In this document: positions 7,913-16,700 of the stretch, piece by piece | Layout of the letters: each line of letters begins with the position of its first letter | Position numbering within the stretch: position 1 is the first letter of the stretch | Assembly: GCA_903863935.1 (NCBI GenBank) | Contig: CAIPDV010000042.1 | Coordinates: 163,371 to 227,370, forward strand | From: an uncultured Bacteroidota bacterium | GTDB lineage: Bacteria > Bacteroidota > Bacteroidia > JABEUT01 | Length of the DNA stretch: 64,000 bases | Direction of reading: 5' to 3' | Notes under the pieces: model-generated | Database searches by the model: none | What the model was told of the DNA's origin: nothing | Seen by the model: the letters and a program-made list of their open reading frames with translations, nothing else | Program-made: the position numbers and the translations under genes

Positions 7913-9337
7913 TTACTTGCCTCTTCCCTGAAAGACAATAAGCACAGTATATATCAGGATACGGATATCGAGCAGAAACGATATGTTCTCCAGATAAAGA
8001 ATATCATATTCCATTCTCCGCACCATTTGGTCTACATTCTCGGCGTAGCCATACTTAACCTGGCCCCATGAAGTAATACCGGGCTTAATTTTTTGAAGAT
8101 GCGTGTAGTGGGGAGCTTTTTGAATGATCTGGTCAATGAAGAACTGGCGTTCCGGCCGTGGCCCAACTACCGACATACTTCCTATAAGGACATTCAAAAA
8201 CTGGGGTAATTCATCTAAACGGCTTTTGCGTAAAAACTTGCCTACTTTAGTGATGCGTGAATCTTGCTTGCTGGAAAGTGCAGGACCGTTCTTTTCCGCT
8301 CCATGCGTCATTGAGCGGAACTTGAATATGGTAAAGGGTTTGCCATGCAAGCCTATTCGTTCCTGGGAATAAAATATCGGGCCTTTCGAAGTACACTTGA
8401 TAATGATCGCAATTACAAGATAAACGGGAGAAAAAATCACTAAAAAAAACAGGGAGGAAACAATATCAAACGCACGTTTTAGTATGATCTGCTTGGGTTC
8501 CAGAACATCTTTAGAAACTACTATCAGCGGGGCATCAATAATAGATGAGAATTTAACCGAACCGGTGAGGATATCATACATATCAGGAATTATCTTTATG
8601 ATAGTGCGGGTATCGCTTAACTTATTAATTATGCTTTGAATGTATTTATGTTCCGATGATTCAATGGCAATGATAACTTCTTCGGCCTGTTCCTTAACAA
8701 TAATGTCGTGTATATTTTCAAATTCACCCAAATGCTTCAATTTGCTTTTTAGCTCAGGCGAAAAACCGTTTGCTGTGTCCACATGAACAAACCCGATGAA
8801 TTTATTCCCCGATGAAGCCTTCTGGTTTTCCATATCGTCGAATAGCTGAACCGCCTTTTTATTGCTGCCAATTAAAATAGTGTTGAATCCAATTTTGCGG
8901 TTATGGATCTTCCGGTTGGTTATTGTAGTAAGTATTATATGAGCAATAGAAGTCAGGATAAATTGCATGCCAAATAATACGGAAACAGATAGGTAATAGG
9001 TTTTGTAGTTTATAATTACATTTTTTAAAAGAAGGGTGAAGAATAGTATTACAACTCCAATTATTCCAGTAACAAACAATTGCCTTATCTCCGCAATTCT
9101 GGATTTGCGATATACATTGGAATATAGCCCTGAAAGTAAATACAATACAATCCAGAAAGAAGGAATGAGCAAGAGTGCGACCAGAAAGAATTTCGCATCG
9201 AAAGTTAGCGGAACCGGAACACCGAATTTTTCAGTTTCTATGAAGAGTTTACGGAATATCCAGAAGGCGGTCCAGGTTATGGAAGAGCATAGGAAATCTG
9301 CAATTATATATTTTGTTATTTCCCTGCGACGGTTCAA
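7913..9337 (-). CDS. Polyprenyl-phosphate sugar-1-phosphate transferase (WcaJ/WbaP type)
   Basis: This enzyme starts a repeat unit of exopolysaccharide or O-antigen by moving a sugar 1-phosphate to undecaprenyl phosphate at the inner membrane. The 474-residue protein has four or five predicted membrane spans in residues 1-140, a nucleotide-fold-like middle part, and the C-terminal bacterial sugar transferase domain (about 280-474). That domain shows KRAFDIVSS, a further span, FRSMTHGAEKNG, KSRLDELPQFLNVL and MSVVGPRPE. No ATG is available near the start; the frame opens with TTG at 9337, five bases after the stop of the upstream lipoprotein gene, implying co-transcription. Confidence 0.9.
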   Translation of the reverse strand: MNRRREITKYIIADFLCSSITWTAFWIFRKLFIETEKFGVPVPLTFDAKFFLVALLLIPSFWIVLYLLSGLYSNVYRKSRIAEIRQLFVTGIIGVVILFFTLLLKNVIINYKTYYLSVSVLFGMQFILTSIAHIILTTITNRKIHNRKIGFNTILIGSNKKAVQLFDDMENQKASSGNKFIGFVHVDTANGFSPELKSKLKHLGEFENIHDIIVKEQAEEVIIAIESSEHKYIQSIINKLSDTRTIIKIIPDMYDILTGSVKFSSIIDAPLIVVSKDVLEPKQIILKRAFDIVSSLFFLVIFSPVYLVIAIIIKCTSKGPIFYSQERIGLHGKPFTIFKFRSMTHGAEKNGPALSSKQDSRITKVGKFLRKSRLDELPQFLNVLIGSMSVVGPRPERQFFIDQIIQKAPHYTHLQKIKPGITSWGQVKYGYAENVDQMVRRMEYDILYLENISFLLDIRILIYTVLIVFQGRGK

Positions 9338-9342
9338 TGGAG

Positions 9343-10263
9343 CTAATCTAAAATTTTGATATTATCCAAAAGAAGGGTATCGGCAACCGGAGATGTGCCT
9401 GTCATGGCAAAATATACCCGTAAAGGTTTAATTGAAAAGGTAGCAATAGTGCTATTGAGTGCCACATACATCTTTTTCCAGGTGGTTGTCGGATAGAATA
9501 TTGCAATTGGGCTTGATTCATTCGTAAGGTCACCGTCAAATACCCCAACCGAAATGCTGGTTGTACATCTGTAATTAAACTCCATGAAAACAGGAATACT
9601 GCTATTGGGAAGGGACCATAATGTATCTGTAACAGCCATAAAATAGTTATGGTTTGCAGTTGGCTGCACAATTGCCATTCCTGAACCTTGTCCCTGGAAA
9701 ACGAGGGATGGGTCGTGTGTCACCACCATTTGGGTGTCGGATGGACCAAGCGAACCGGTATATTCACTTAAATGGTTTGGTGTGGCATTGGAGTTTTCCT
9801 GATCAAAATCCTCCATATAGGGGAATTTAACCCAGGTGTAATATGTTGATGAGGGATGAAAGTTTATTGTTGATCCTTGCTGAAGATTTACACTAACCGA
9901 ATAATATTGATAAAATGGATTGATGCTGGCTGCTGCATTTGAAGTTAACCCTGGCACGGCAATGCCGGAATAAATCAGGATATTATGGTTGCCATTGCTT
10001 GCTACAATTGGAAAAGTACATGGCATTTGGAAGGCACCAACGGGATTATCATCCAGGTAAACCCAGGCATATTGAATATTGGAAGAGGCTGTTCCCTGTG
10101 CCGGGGTTGATGTTGTAGCCGAATAGGTGGAAGTGAAAGGTATACTGTCAATATGGCCATAAGCGGGAACCGTTACCGGGGGAGCAAAGGTGTTGCATGA
10201 TGACAGGAACACTGTCACTACTAAAATAAGTACAAGATGAAATGGAATTTTAAGTTTTAGCAT
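9343..10263 (-). CDS. Uncharacterised exported lipoprotein
   Basis: I do not recognise a named family. The 306-residue product begins with a lipoprotein signal peptide whose lipobox is FLSSC, with Cys at about residue 23. The mature part is rich in Ser, Thr, Pro and aromatic residues. It has a Thr/Ser-rich linker, a possible PEGA-like segment (YAWVYLDDNPVGAFQMP) and a C-terminal jelly-roll-like region starting near YMEDFDQEN. It is followed five bases later by the sugar transferase and preceded by a Gfo/Idh oxidoreductase, so it may belong to a surface-polysaccharide unit; that link is inference. Confidence 0.75.
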   Translation of the reverse strand: MLKLKIPFHLVLILVVTVFLSSCNTFAPPVTVPAYGHIDSIPFTSTYSATTSTPAQGTASSNIQYAWVYLDDNPVGAFQMPCTFPIVASNGNHNILIYSGIAVPGLTSNAAASINPFYQYYSVSVNLQQGSTINFHPSSTYYTWVKFPYMEDFDQENSNATPNHLSEYTGSLGPSDTQMVVTHDPSLVFQGQGSGMAIVQPTANHNYFMAVTDTLWSLPNSSIPVFMEFNYRCTTSISVGVFDGDLTNESSPIAIFYPTTTWKKMYVALNSTIATFSIKPLRVYFAMTGTSPVADTLLLDNIKILD

Positions 10264-10318
10264 TTGAATGAAAACGCGGCGAAATTTACATTATTGTATT
10301 GCAAAGTAAGCCAACTAT

Positions 10319-11305
10319 TTATTCCGGCTGAATGAAATTTATTCTTTCTATGATCTTTGCTGCTGTTTCAAGAGCTTTGGCACCATCTTCAATGGTTACA
10401 ATAGTTGGTGTGTTATTCAGGATGGCATTTGCAAATTCCTGCAATTCCATGCGAATGGCATTATTGGGAACCACAGCAGGGTTTTCGAGATAAATCTGCT
10501 TTTTAGGTTTTCCTGCTCCCTGGTCAATTACCATAGCGAACATACCTTCTTCCCCATCCGGGTCTAATTCTTTTATTTTAACAACCTCGGTTTTATGAGA
10601 GAGCAGGTCAATTGAGATATAGGCATCCTTTTGGAACATCCTTATTTTACGCATATTCTTAAGACTTATGCGGCTGGCGGTAAGGTTGGCAACGCAGCCA
10701 TTGTCAAACTCAATACGGGCATTGGCAATATCGGGGGTGTCGCTAACTACCGATACTCCGCTGGCACTTATTCTTTTAACATCCGATTTTACAAGACTCA
10801 GTACTATATCTATATCATGTATCATCAGGTCAAGAATTACCGACACATCGGTTCCCCTGGGATTGAACTGGGCTAACCTATGAGCTTCGATGAACATCGG
10901 ATTATCGCAACGGTCTTTCACAGCCAGGAATGCCGGATTGAAACGTTCTACATGACCTACCTGAGTTTTTACATTCGCTTCGCGTGCCAATGAAACTAAT
11001 GACTTAGCTTCTTCAATAGTGCCTGCAAGTGGTTTTTCAATGAACACATGCTTAAATTGCCTAAGTGCAATAGTGGCATATTCGCAATGTGCTATGGTTG
11101 GCACAACAACATCCACAACATCCACACTTTTTATAAGTTCGAGCGCAGTTGCAAATAAGGGAACCTTTAATTCTTCACTTACTAATTTAGCCACCGCAGG
11201 GTCGGAATCAAAAAATCCGACAAGTTCATATTGAGGTATCTCCCTAATCTGTTTCAGGTGGATCTTTCCAAGATGGCCTGCCCCTATCACTCCTATTTTA
11301 AGCAT
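10319..11305 (-). CDS. Gfo/Idh/MocA family oxidoreductase
   Basis: An NAD(P)-dependent sugar-type dehydrogenase of 328 residues. The N-terminal Rossmann fold starts MLKIGVIGAGHLG (dinucleotide loop at 8-13). The family signature EKPLAGTIEEA follows near residue 94, and the C-terminal catalytic/dimerisation domain contains MIHDIDIVLSL. Family members oxidise or reduce sugar rings or nucleotide sugars; the substrate is not predictable. It leads the lipoprotein and sugar transferase genes on the same strand. A TAATTTTG promoter box is at 11328. Confidence 0.9.
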   Translation of the reverse strand: MLKIGVIGAGHLGKIHLKQIREIPQYELVGFFDSDPAVAKLVSEELKVPLFATALELIKSVDVVDVVVPTIAHCEYATIALRQFKHVFIEKPLAGTIEEAKSLVSLAREANVKTQVGHVERFNPAFLAVKDRCDNPMFIEAHRLAQFNPRGTDVSVILDLMIHDIDIVLSLVKSDVKRISASGVSVVSDTPDIANARIEFDNGCVANLTASRISLKNMRKIRMFQKDAYISIDLLSHKTEVVKIKELDPDGEEGMFAMVIDQGAGKPKKQIYLENPAVVPNNAIRMELQEFANAILNNTPTIVTIEDGAKALETAAKIIERINFIQPE

Positions 11306-11327
11306 TGTTGTTTTTTCAAAAGTTTCG

Positions 11328-11335
11328 CAAAATTA
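11328..11335 (-). promoter_or_regulatory. TAnnTTTG box for the Gfo/Idh gene
   Basis: The minus strand reads TAATTTTG 23 bases before the ATG at 11305, just outside the palindrome at 11366-11439. Confidence 0.6.
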
Positions 11336-11365
11336 ATGATAAAACCCTATGAGTGGTTCGATACA

Positions 11366-11439
11366 AGTTATAAGTTATGAGTTATAAGTTATCAAGTATA
11401 GTTTATTTGGGTACAACTTATAACTCATAACTTATAACT
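11366..11439. repeat. Perfect 25-bp inverted repeat in a divergent promoter region
   Basis: Arms 11366-11390 and 11415-11439 are perfectly complementary (AGTTATAAGTTATGAGTTAT plus five more bases) with a 24-base loop. The element lies between the divergent Gfo/Idh and pcm genes, and the right arm's last base is the first base of the pcm promoter box. It could be a symmetric operator or a cruciform-forming repeat. Confidence 0.8.
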
Positions 11440-11446
11440 AATTTTG
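11439..11446 (+). promoter_or_regulatory. TAnnTTTG box for pcm
   Basis: TAATTTTG ends six bases before the GTG start at 11452, so the transcript would be leaderless or nearly so, unless the true start is further in. Confidence 0.5.
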
Positions 11447-11451
11447 CCCCC

Positions 11452-12093
11452 GTGGAAGATACTTTTAAACATCAGGCACTGCGAAAAAAACTCGTTCAGC
11501 ATCTTAAGAAAAGCGGCATTAAGGATTTTAAAGTGCTTCAGGCTATTGAAAAAATACCCCGGCACTTCTTTTTTAACAGTGCCTTTCTGCAATTTGCGTA
11601 TGATGATGTGGCCTTCCAGATAGGTGAAGGGCAAACGATTTCCCAGCCTTATACAGTAGCAAGGCAAAGCGAACTCTTAGAGGTAAGAAAAGGTGATAAG
11701 ATCCTTGAAATTGGTACCGGTTCGGGTTATCAGGCATCTATATTAAGCACCTTAGGTGCGGAGGTCTATTCGATAGAACGGCAAAAAAAATTGCATGACA
11801 AAGCCAAAATTATGCTTGAAAAGTTAAACTGTAATGTTAAATGCTTTTATGGCGATGGTTATATTGGCCTTCCTGAATTTGCCCCGTTTGACAGAGCTAT
11901 TGTAACGGCGGCGGCTCCGTATATTCCCGAACCTTTGCTCCAGCAATTAAAACCAAGAGGTATATTGGTTATTCCGGTAGGAAATGAAACGACGCAGGTG
12001 ATGAAAAAAATAAGAAAAATCGGGGATAATGAATATGATACCAAAGATTATGGAAACTTTTCATTTGTGCCCATGCTTGGTGAAACCACTTAG
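11452..12093 (+). CDS. pcm: Protein-L-isoaspartate O-methyltransferase
   Basis: PCMT methylates isoaspartyl residues in damaged proteins with S-adenosylmethionine, starting their repair in the cytosol. The 213-residue product has the family's GQTISQP motif (60-66) and the SAM-binding motif LEIGTGSGYQAS (about 85-96). AIVTAAAPYIPEPLLQQL and GILVIPVG follow further on. The start is GTG at 11452, giving an N-terminus aligned with typical PCMT length. It is transcribed away from the Gfo/Idh gene across a palindrome. Confidence 0.93.
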   Translation: MEDTFKHQALRKKLVQHLKKSGIKDFKVLQAIEKIPRHFFFNSAFLQFAYDDVAFQIGEGQTISQPYTVARQSELLEVRKGDKILEIGTGSGYQASILSTLGAEVYSIERQKKLHDKAKIMLEKLNCNVKCFYGDGYIGLPEFAPFDRAIVTAAAPYIPEPLLQQLKPRGILVIPVGNETTQVMKKIRKIGDNEYDTKDYGNFSFVPMLGETT

Positions 12094-12196
12094 TCTGGCA
12101 GGATATAATAATTAATAAAGAGTCCCGTTATCTATCCACAACAACCTGTGCATATATAGCGTAAACATCTACCCTAACCATAGTCCCAATTACGCT

Positions 12197-12204
12197 TATC
12201 TTTG
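12197..12204 (+). promoter_or_regulatory. TAnnTTTG box for the OM protein gene
   Basis: TATCTTTG lies 28 bases before the ATG at 12233. Confidence 0.65.
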
Positions 12205-12232
12205 TCTTTAATATCAATTAAATCATTCTTCC

Positions 12233-13153
12233 ATGAAAATGAAAAGAGTTCTCATCCTATCTACTATATGTCTTGCCTCAACAGGCTTATTTGCCCAAAA
12301 TAGCACAACCCCTAAACCTGCTGCAAAAGCACCTGACGCACCCGTTCCTGCAATAAGCTCTAAAAAAGGTGAAATGTTTCTGCCACAGGCAGGCGATTGG
12401 GCTATCAGCCTGGATGCTACACCCTGGTTGAATTACCTGGGCAATTTACTTTCCAGTCATGGCAATGTGGCACCATCATCATCTTTCGTAAATTCGAACC
12501 AAACATTTGTCTGGAAATATTACACGGATAACCATACGGCCTATAGGGTACTTGCGAGAATTGGTTTTAATTCCTATTCTCAAAATCAGGAAATTAACTC
12601 AAGTGATACCAGCACTTCTTTCCCAAAGGTTCAGGTACTCGACAATAGGCATATTTCCAATCATTTTATAGGATTGGGTTTTGGTATTGAAAAAAGAAAA
12701 GGTAAAACCCGTCTGCAAGGTTATTATGGTGCTGAATTCATGTTTTATATTTCCGGAAGTGATACTACCTTTACATATGGCAATGCATATAATGCAAACT
12801 CCAATACCCAACCCGGCTGGTACGACTGGACATCGGGCACAACAGTGAACGGCTTGCCAAGGACAACCCAAAACGGACCCGGTGGAACTTTCGGGATCAA
12901 CCTGGTGGCATTTTTAGGAGCGGAATATTTCATCATGCCTAAAATTGCAATTGGAGGAGAATTCACCTGGGGCATACTTTTTCATACTACAGCTAAAGGC
13001 TCCTACGCAGTTGAAGAACTTAATACAGTAAGTGGAAAAGACCAAATCGATACGTATAAATCAGGAGGCAATACCACATTTTCTTTTGATAATGGAATAA
13101 ACCAGGCATTCGGAAGCGGCACTGGTTCAATTTATGTGACCCTGCACTTTTAA
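12233..13153 (+). CDS. Putative outer-membrane beta-barrel protein
   Basis: Unrecognised at family level. The 306-residue protein has a signal peptide (cleavage near GLFAQ) and an Ala/Pro-rich spacer (residues about 22-45). The remainder has alternating aromatic and polar residues typical of transmembrane beta strands and ends with TLHF, a C-terminal aromatic expected for BAM-inserted barrels. It is likely a pore or structural OM protein; function unknown. It is a single gene with its own promoter, convergent with smpB. Confidence 0.75.
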   Translation: MKMKRVLILSTICLASTGLFAQNSTTPKPAAKAPDAPVPAISSKKGEMFLPQAGDWAISLDATPWLNYLGNLLSSHGNVAPSSSFVNSNQTFVWKYYTDNHTAYRVLARIGFNSYSQNQEINSSDTSTSFPKVQVLDNRHISNHFIGLGFGIEKRKGKTRLQGYYGAEFMFYISGSDTTFTYGNAYNANSNTQPGWYDWTSGTTVNGLPRTTQNGPGGTFGINLVAFLGAEYFIMPKIAIGGEFTWGILFHTTAKGSYAVEELNTVSGKDQIDTYKSGGNTTFSFDNGINQAFGSGTGSIYVTLHF

Positions 13154-13194
13154 GTGGAATGATTTATTAGGTCATTTGCTGTAGGCGCGTCCGA

Positions 13195-13662
13195 CTATTT
13201 TATTTTCCTTCCCAAATCTCTTTGCAGTTCACGCTTCTTAATGGTCTCGCGCTTGTCGTAAAGTTTTTTACCCTTTGCAATCGCAATTTCCAGCTTAGCC
13301 CAGCCTTTATCGGTAATGAACATTTTCAGGGGAACAATGGTAATATTGGCATCCATTGCATTGAACACTTTTTTCAACTCGCGTTTATGCAATAATAGCT
13401 TGCGGTTGCGCAACGGATCTGGAATATTAAAACTTGCATTGGTGTATTCCGTTATCTGCAAACCCTTCACAAACAATTCTCCCTTTTCAAAAAAACAAAA
13501 TGCCTCCGCAATTGAAGCCTTGCCCTCGCGCACCGATTTTATTTCAGTACCCTTTAGCTGAATTCCGGCAATATACCTATCCTGCAAAGCATACTCAAAA
13601 GCTGCTTTACGGTTTTTAATATTAATTTCTTTCTGAACAGATTCTTTACCCTGTTTCCCCAC
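13195..13662 (-). CDS. smpB: SsrA-binding protein
   Basis: SmpB binds tmRNA and delivers it to stalled ribosomes in trans-translation. The 155-residue length is typical. Motifs are RKAAFEYALQDRYIAGIQLKG, GTEIKSVREGKASIAEAF, a KGLQITEYTNASF core and the basic tail GKKLYDKRETIKKRELQRD. The start is GTG at 13662; there is no in-frame ATG upstream before the neighbouring gene. The ssrA gene is not seen in this window. Confidence 0.95.
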   Translation of the reverse strand: MGKQGKESVQKEINIKNRKAAFEYALQDRYIAGIQLKGTEIKSVREGKASIAEAFCFFEKGELFVKGLQITEYTNASFNIPDPLRNRKLLLHKRELKKVFNAMDANITIVPLKMFITDKGWAKLEIAIAKGKKLYDKRETIKKRELQRDLGRKIK

Positions 13663-13707
13663 TTGTTTTCTGTATGTAATATTAGTTATTGGCTGTCGGC
13701 CTCCGAC

Positions 13708-16700
13708 CTAGTGCATAATGTACATTTTGCCCCAGCCTTTGGTAAAGTATTGGTCAACGTTGGCACCCTGATAGCCCTGCTGGTATTCATCAATACTTTG
13801 TCCGTTAATGGATGTTATAACCCTGTATAGATATACACCATTGGCTAGTTTGCTTCCATATTGGTCGGTTCCATCCCAGGCATACTGTGTAATGTTTCTT
13901 CCAATATGTATCGGGCCAATTTCACTTTCATTTATTTCTTTCACAATTTTTCCCGTAACAGTCATTACCTGAATTTTGAAGGTGGTTGGTATCTGATCTC
14001 CCGTTAAAATAAACACAAACCGGGTTGAAGTTGAGAATGGATTCGGATAGTTGAGCACCTCTGTTATCATTGATTTGTTCACAACCTGAAAGTCGACCTT
14101 GTAAGTATTATTCGCTGAGAAGTTACCCGAAATATCTTTTCCCTGAACAGTTAGTTCGTAAGTTCCATCATCTAATTTTGGAGTATACAATAAGCTGCAC
14201 TTATTATGTGGCAATACGGCCGGAGTAAATGCTAATTCAGAACCATACGAAACAGTGGTTGATGAAGGATTGTTTGTATTTCTGATGGAAACTTTAAAGT
14301 TGGTCGGGTCATTCAACGCAAGGAATTTATTTTCATCCATGAAGGTCATAAGAATACTTGGTGTAGGAGATACAATGTCGTTATTGAGAATGTGGATTCC
14401 ATCGAAAGTCACATCCAGAACAGGGTTTATTTTATCGCCGTAGGAGTAGAATGTTTTCCTGGCAAAATCGTTGAAATGGAATTGTTCCAGTTTTGTCATC
14501 GGATCATTTTCCGGGTTCACTTCAAACCAGATGCTCTTTAAAGCATTTATGTTTTTGATAGAATCCGGCGGCAGCCACATGGTTATTGTTGAGGTTTCGC
14601 CCGGCTTCAATGCTTTAACACCACTAACGGTGTAAGGAGGCCTTAAGTAATCAATGTTATTATTCTGATCCATAACCCAGGTCAATAGCTTGGTGCTATC
14701 GATTGGCCAATTGCTGATATTCTGAACCGTAGTTTGGAAATGCAGAGTATCACCGAATGACAATGTGTCCGAATGATAGTATGTAAATATATTCGGGTTC
14801 ATTGCTATTTCCGGTACCGGCTGGTAAAACACCCTCCACCAATCCATTTGCCCAGGGGTATGGTAAGCAACATCTTTGGTAAATAGTTGAAGTTGAATAT
14901 AGGGGTAAATTGCAGGATTGATAGAGGAAATGAACATACTGGCCACACTCGGGCTTATGTCAGTTAATAAGGTTTTAACCTGCCCTGCCCCTGTAACTCC
15001 AATAATAGAAAGCCTTGTACTGTCTAACGGCGATTTATCATATATATGCTGATGCCACGATAAGGAATCATAACGGGCAGCAGGACCAATCAGCGGGGTA
15101 GTTATAGCACCATAGGTTCCATTGCTTTTTAAAACGGTAGATATGTAAAGGCTACTGGAATCATTGGTACCAAACTTCTGGATTGTTGAACCCGGATTAC
15201 CTATTTGTGTAAAGAATATAAATGGAATGGAATCCATGCCAGGTGTTGTCAAGTGAGCAGGCATCTGGGTAGCACCCAATCGAGCAAATTCGGTAACAAC
15301 AGAATCACCCATCAATTTATACTCGCCATTTATCCAAGTCCATGCGAGCACATAATAATTTGGCTGTTTCGCCAATGATTTTAACATATTTGACAATGCC
15401 GTCATCTGAGTCGGGACATCTGCCCAGAAAATAAATTTCTTGTCTGGACAAGTTGTACATAAGCTTGCACAGGCAGCTGCATCATTTACATTGCCGAATC
15501 CCGGATGGTCAATATTTGTCCATGGCTCCAGGGTAACAGGATCAATAACTGCCACATCAATTTCATAATGGAACTGGCATCCTGCATATGCTTGCAGCAC
15601 ATTATCAATTTTATACTCTGTAGCATATAAATTGGTGATATTGTAATTCGACATTAACATACCATAGGTAAAACATTCCAATGTATGGCCATTTACATTA
15701 AAGGTGAAATCTCTTGGTTTATTGTTGTATTGAATGAAGTTGTAGGTGTTCAAAAACTGCTCATCATTTATATATTGATAATAATCTGATTGTCCCCAAC
15801 CGTTTTTATCTTTTATGTATTGGAACGAACTGTAAGACCAAGGATATTTTATTGTATCCGGATCATTGCGCCTCACCCTCCAGTAATAAACAGCATTCGT
15901 ATCAAATGGAATCATATTCGTTCCACTTGTAGCATGCTTTGTTTTTGCAATTTCAGCAATATCTTTTGGTTCAGTCAATATTTTTTGTTGTGTAGGTTTC
16001 ACACCATTCATACCCGCTGGCATTTGTTGTTTTGCATTCGGGTTCTGCTGAGCTTGCAAACCTTCTTTTAGAACGGTGCTTTCTTTTAAGGTATTGTTTC
16101 CTTTCAAGTTTGCCGGATTAGGGCTTGTAAAACTTTTACTGTTTCCTTTTTGTGAATATGGATTCACACTTTGAATATTTCCCACTCCTTTTAACCCTAC
16201 TGTAAAAGGTTTATAATGTGTGGTTCCCCAGTTAGCATATGGCGAAGCCATAATTACTCCGCCACTATTTGTTACAACTACCGATTGGAATCTTGAACTG
16301 TTAAATTTATGGGATGTATCAATTTCAAAAATATAGGTTTGGTAAGGTTCAAATGGGTTATTGGTACTTGCTTTCAGCGTGACCGAGTCCTTAGGGATAA
16401 TGGCAAAATCATAGGGCCAAACAGGTGTAATATCCTCAGAGGTTATCAAAAGTGGCACGCCGGGTTTTACAATACTATTGTTGATATAAGTAATCTCAGT
16501 ATCAGCTTTGGGGGTTAAATCAACAGATACCGTAAAGTTATTTAAACCGGGACCATTAACCTTATCCACAGGCATCCTGATAACTACCGTATCCTGGTAC
16601 CAGATCTTATTGAATGAAAAATTGTAGGGTACCGAATTTCCATTCGGAAATGTGCGTGTTAAAACTCCTGCTACCTTTTGTGTCACCGCTTCAGCATAAT

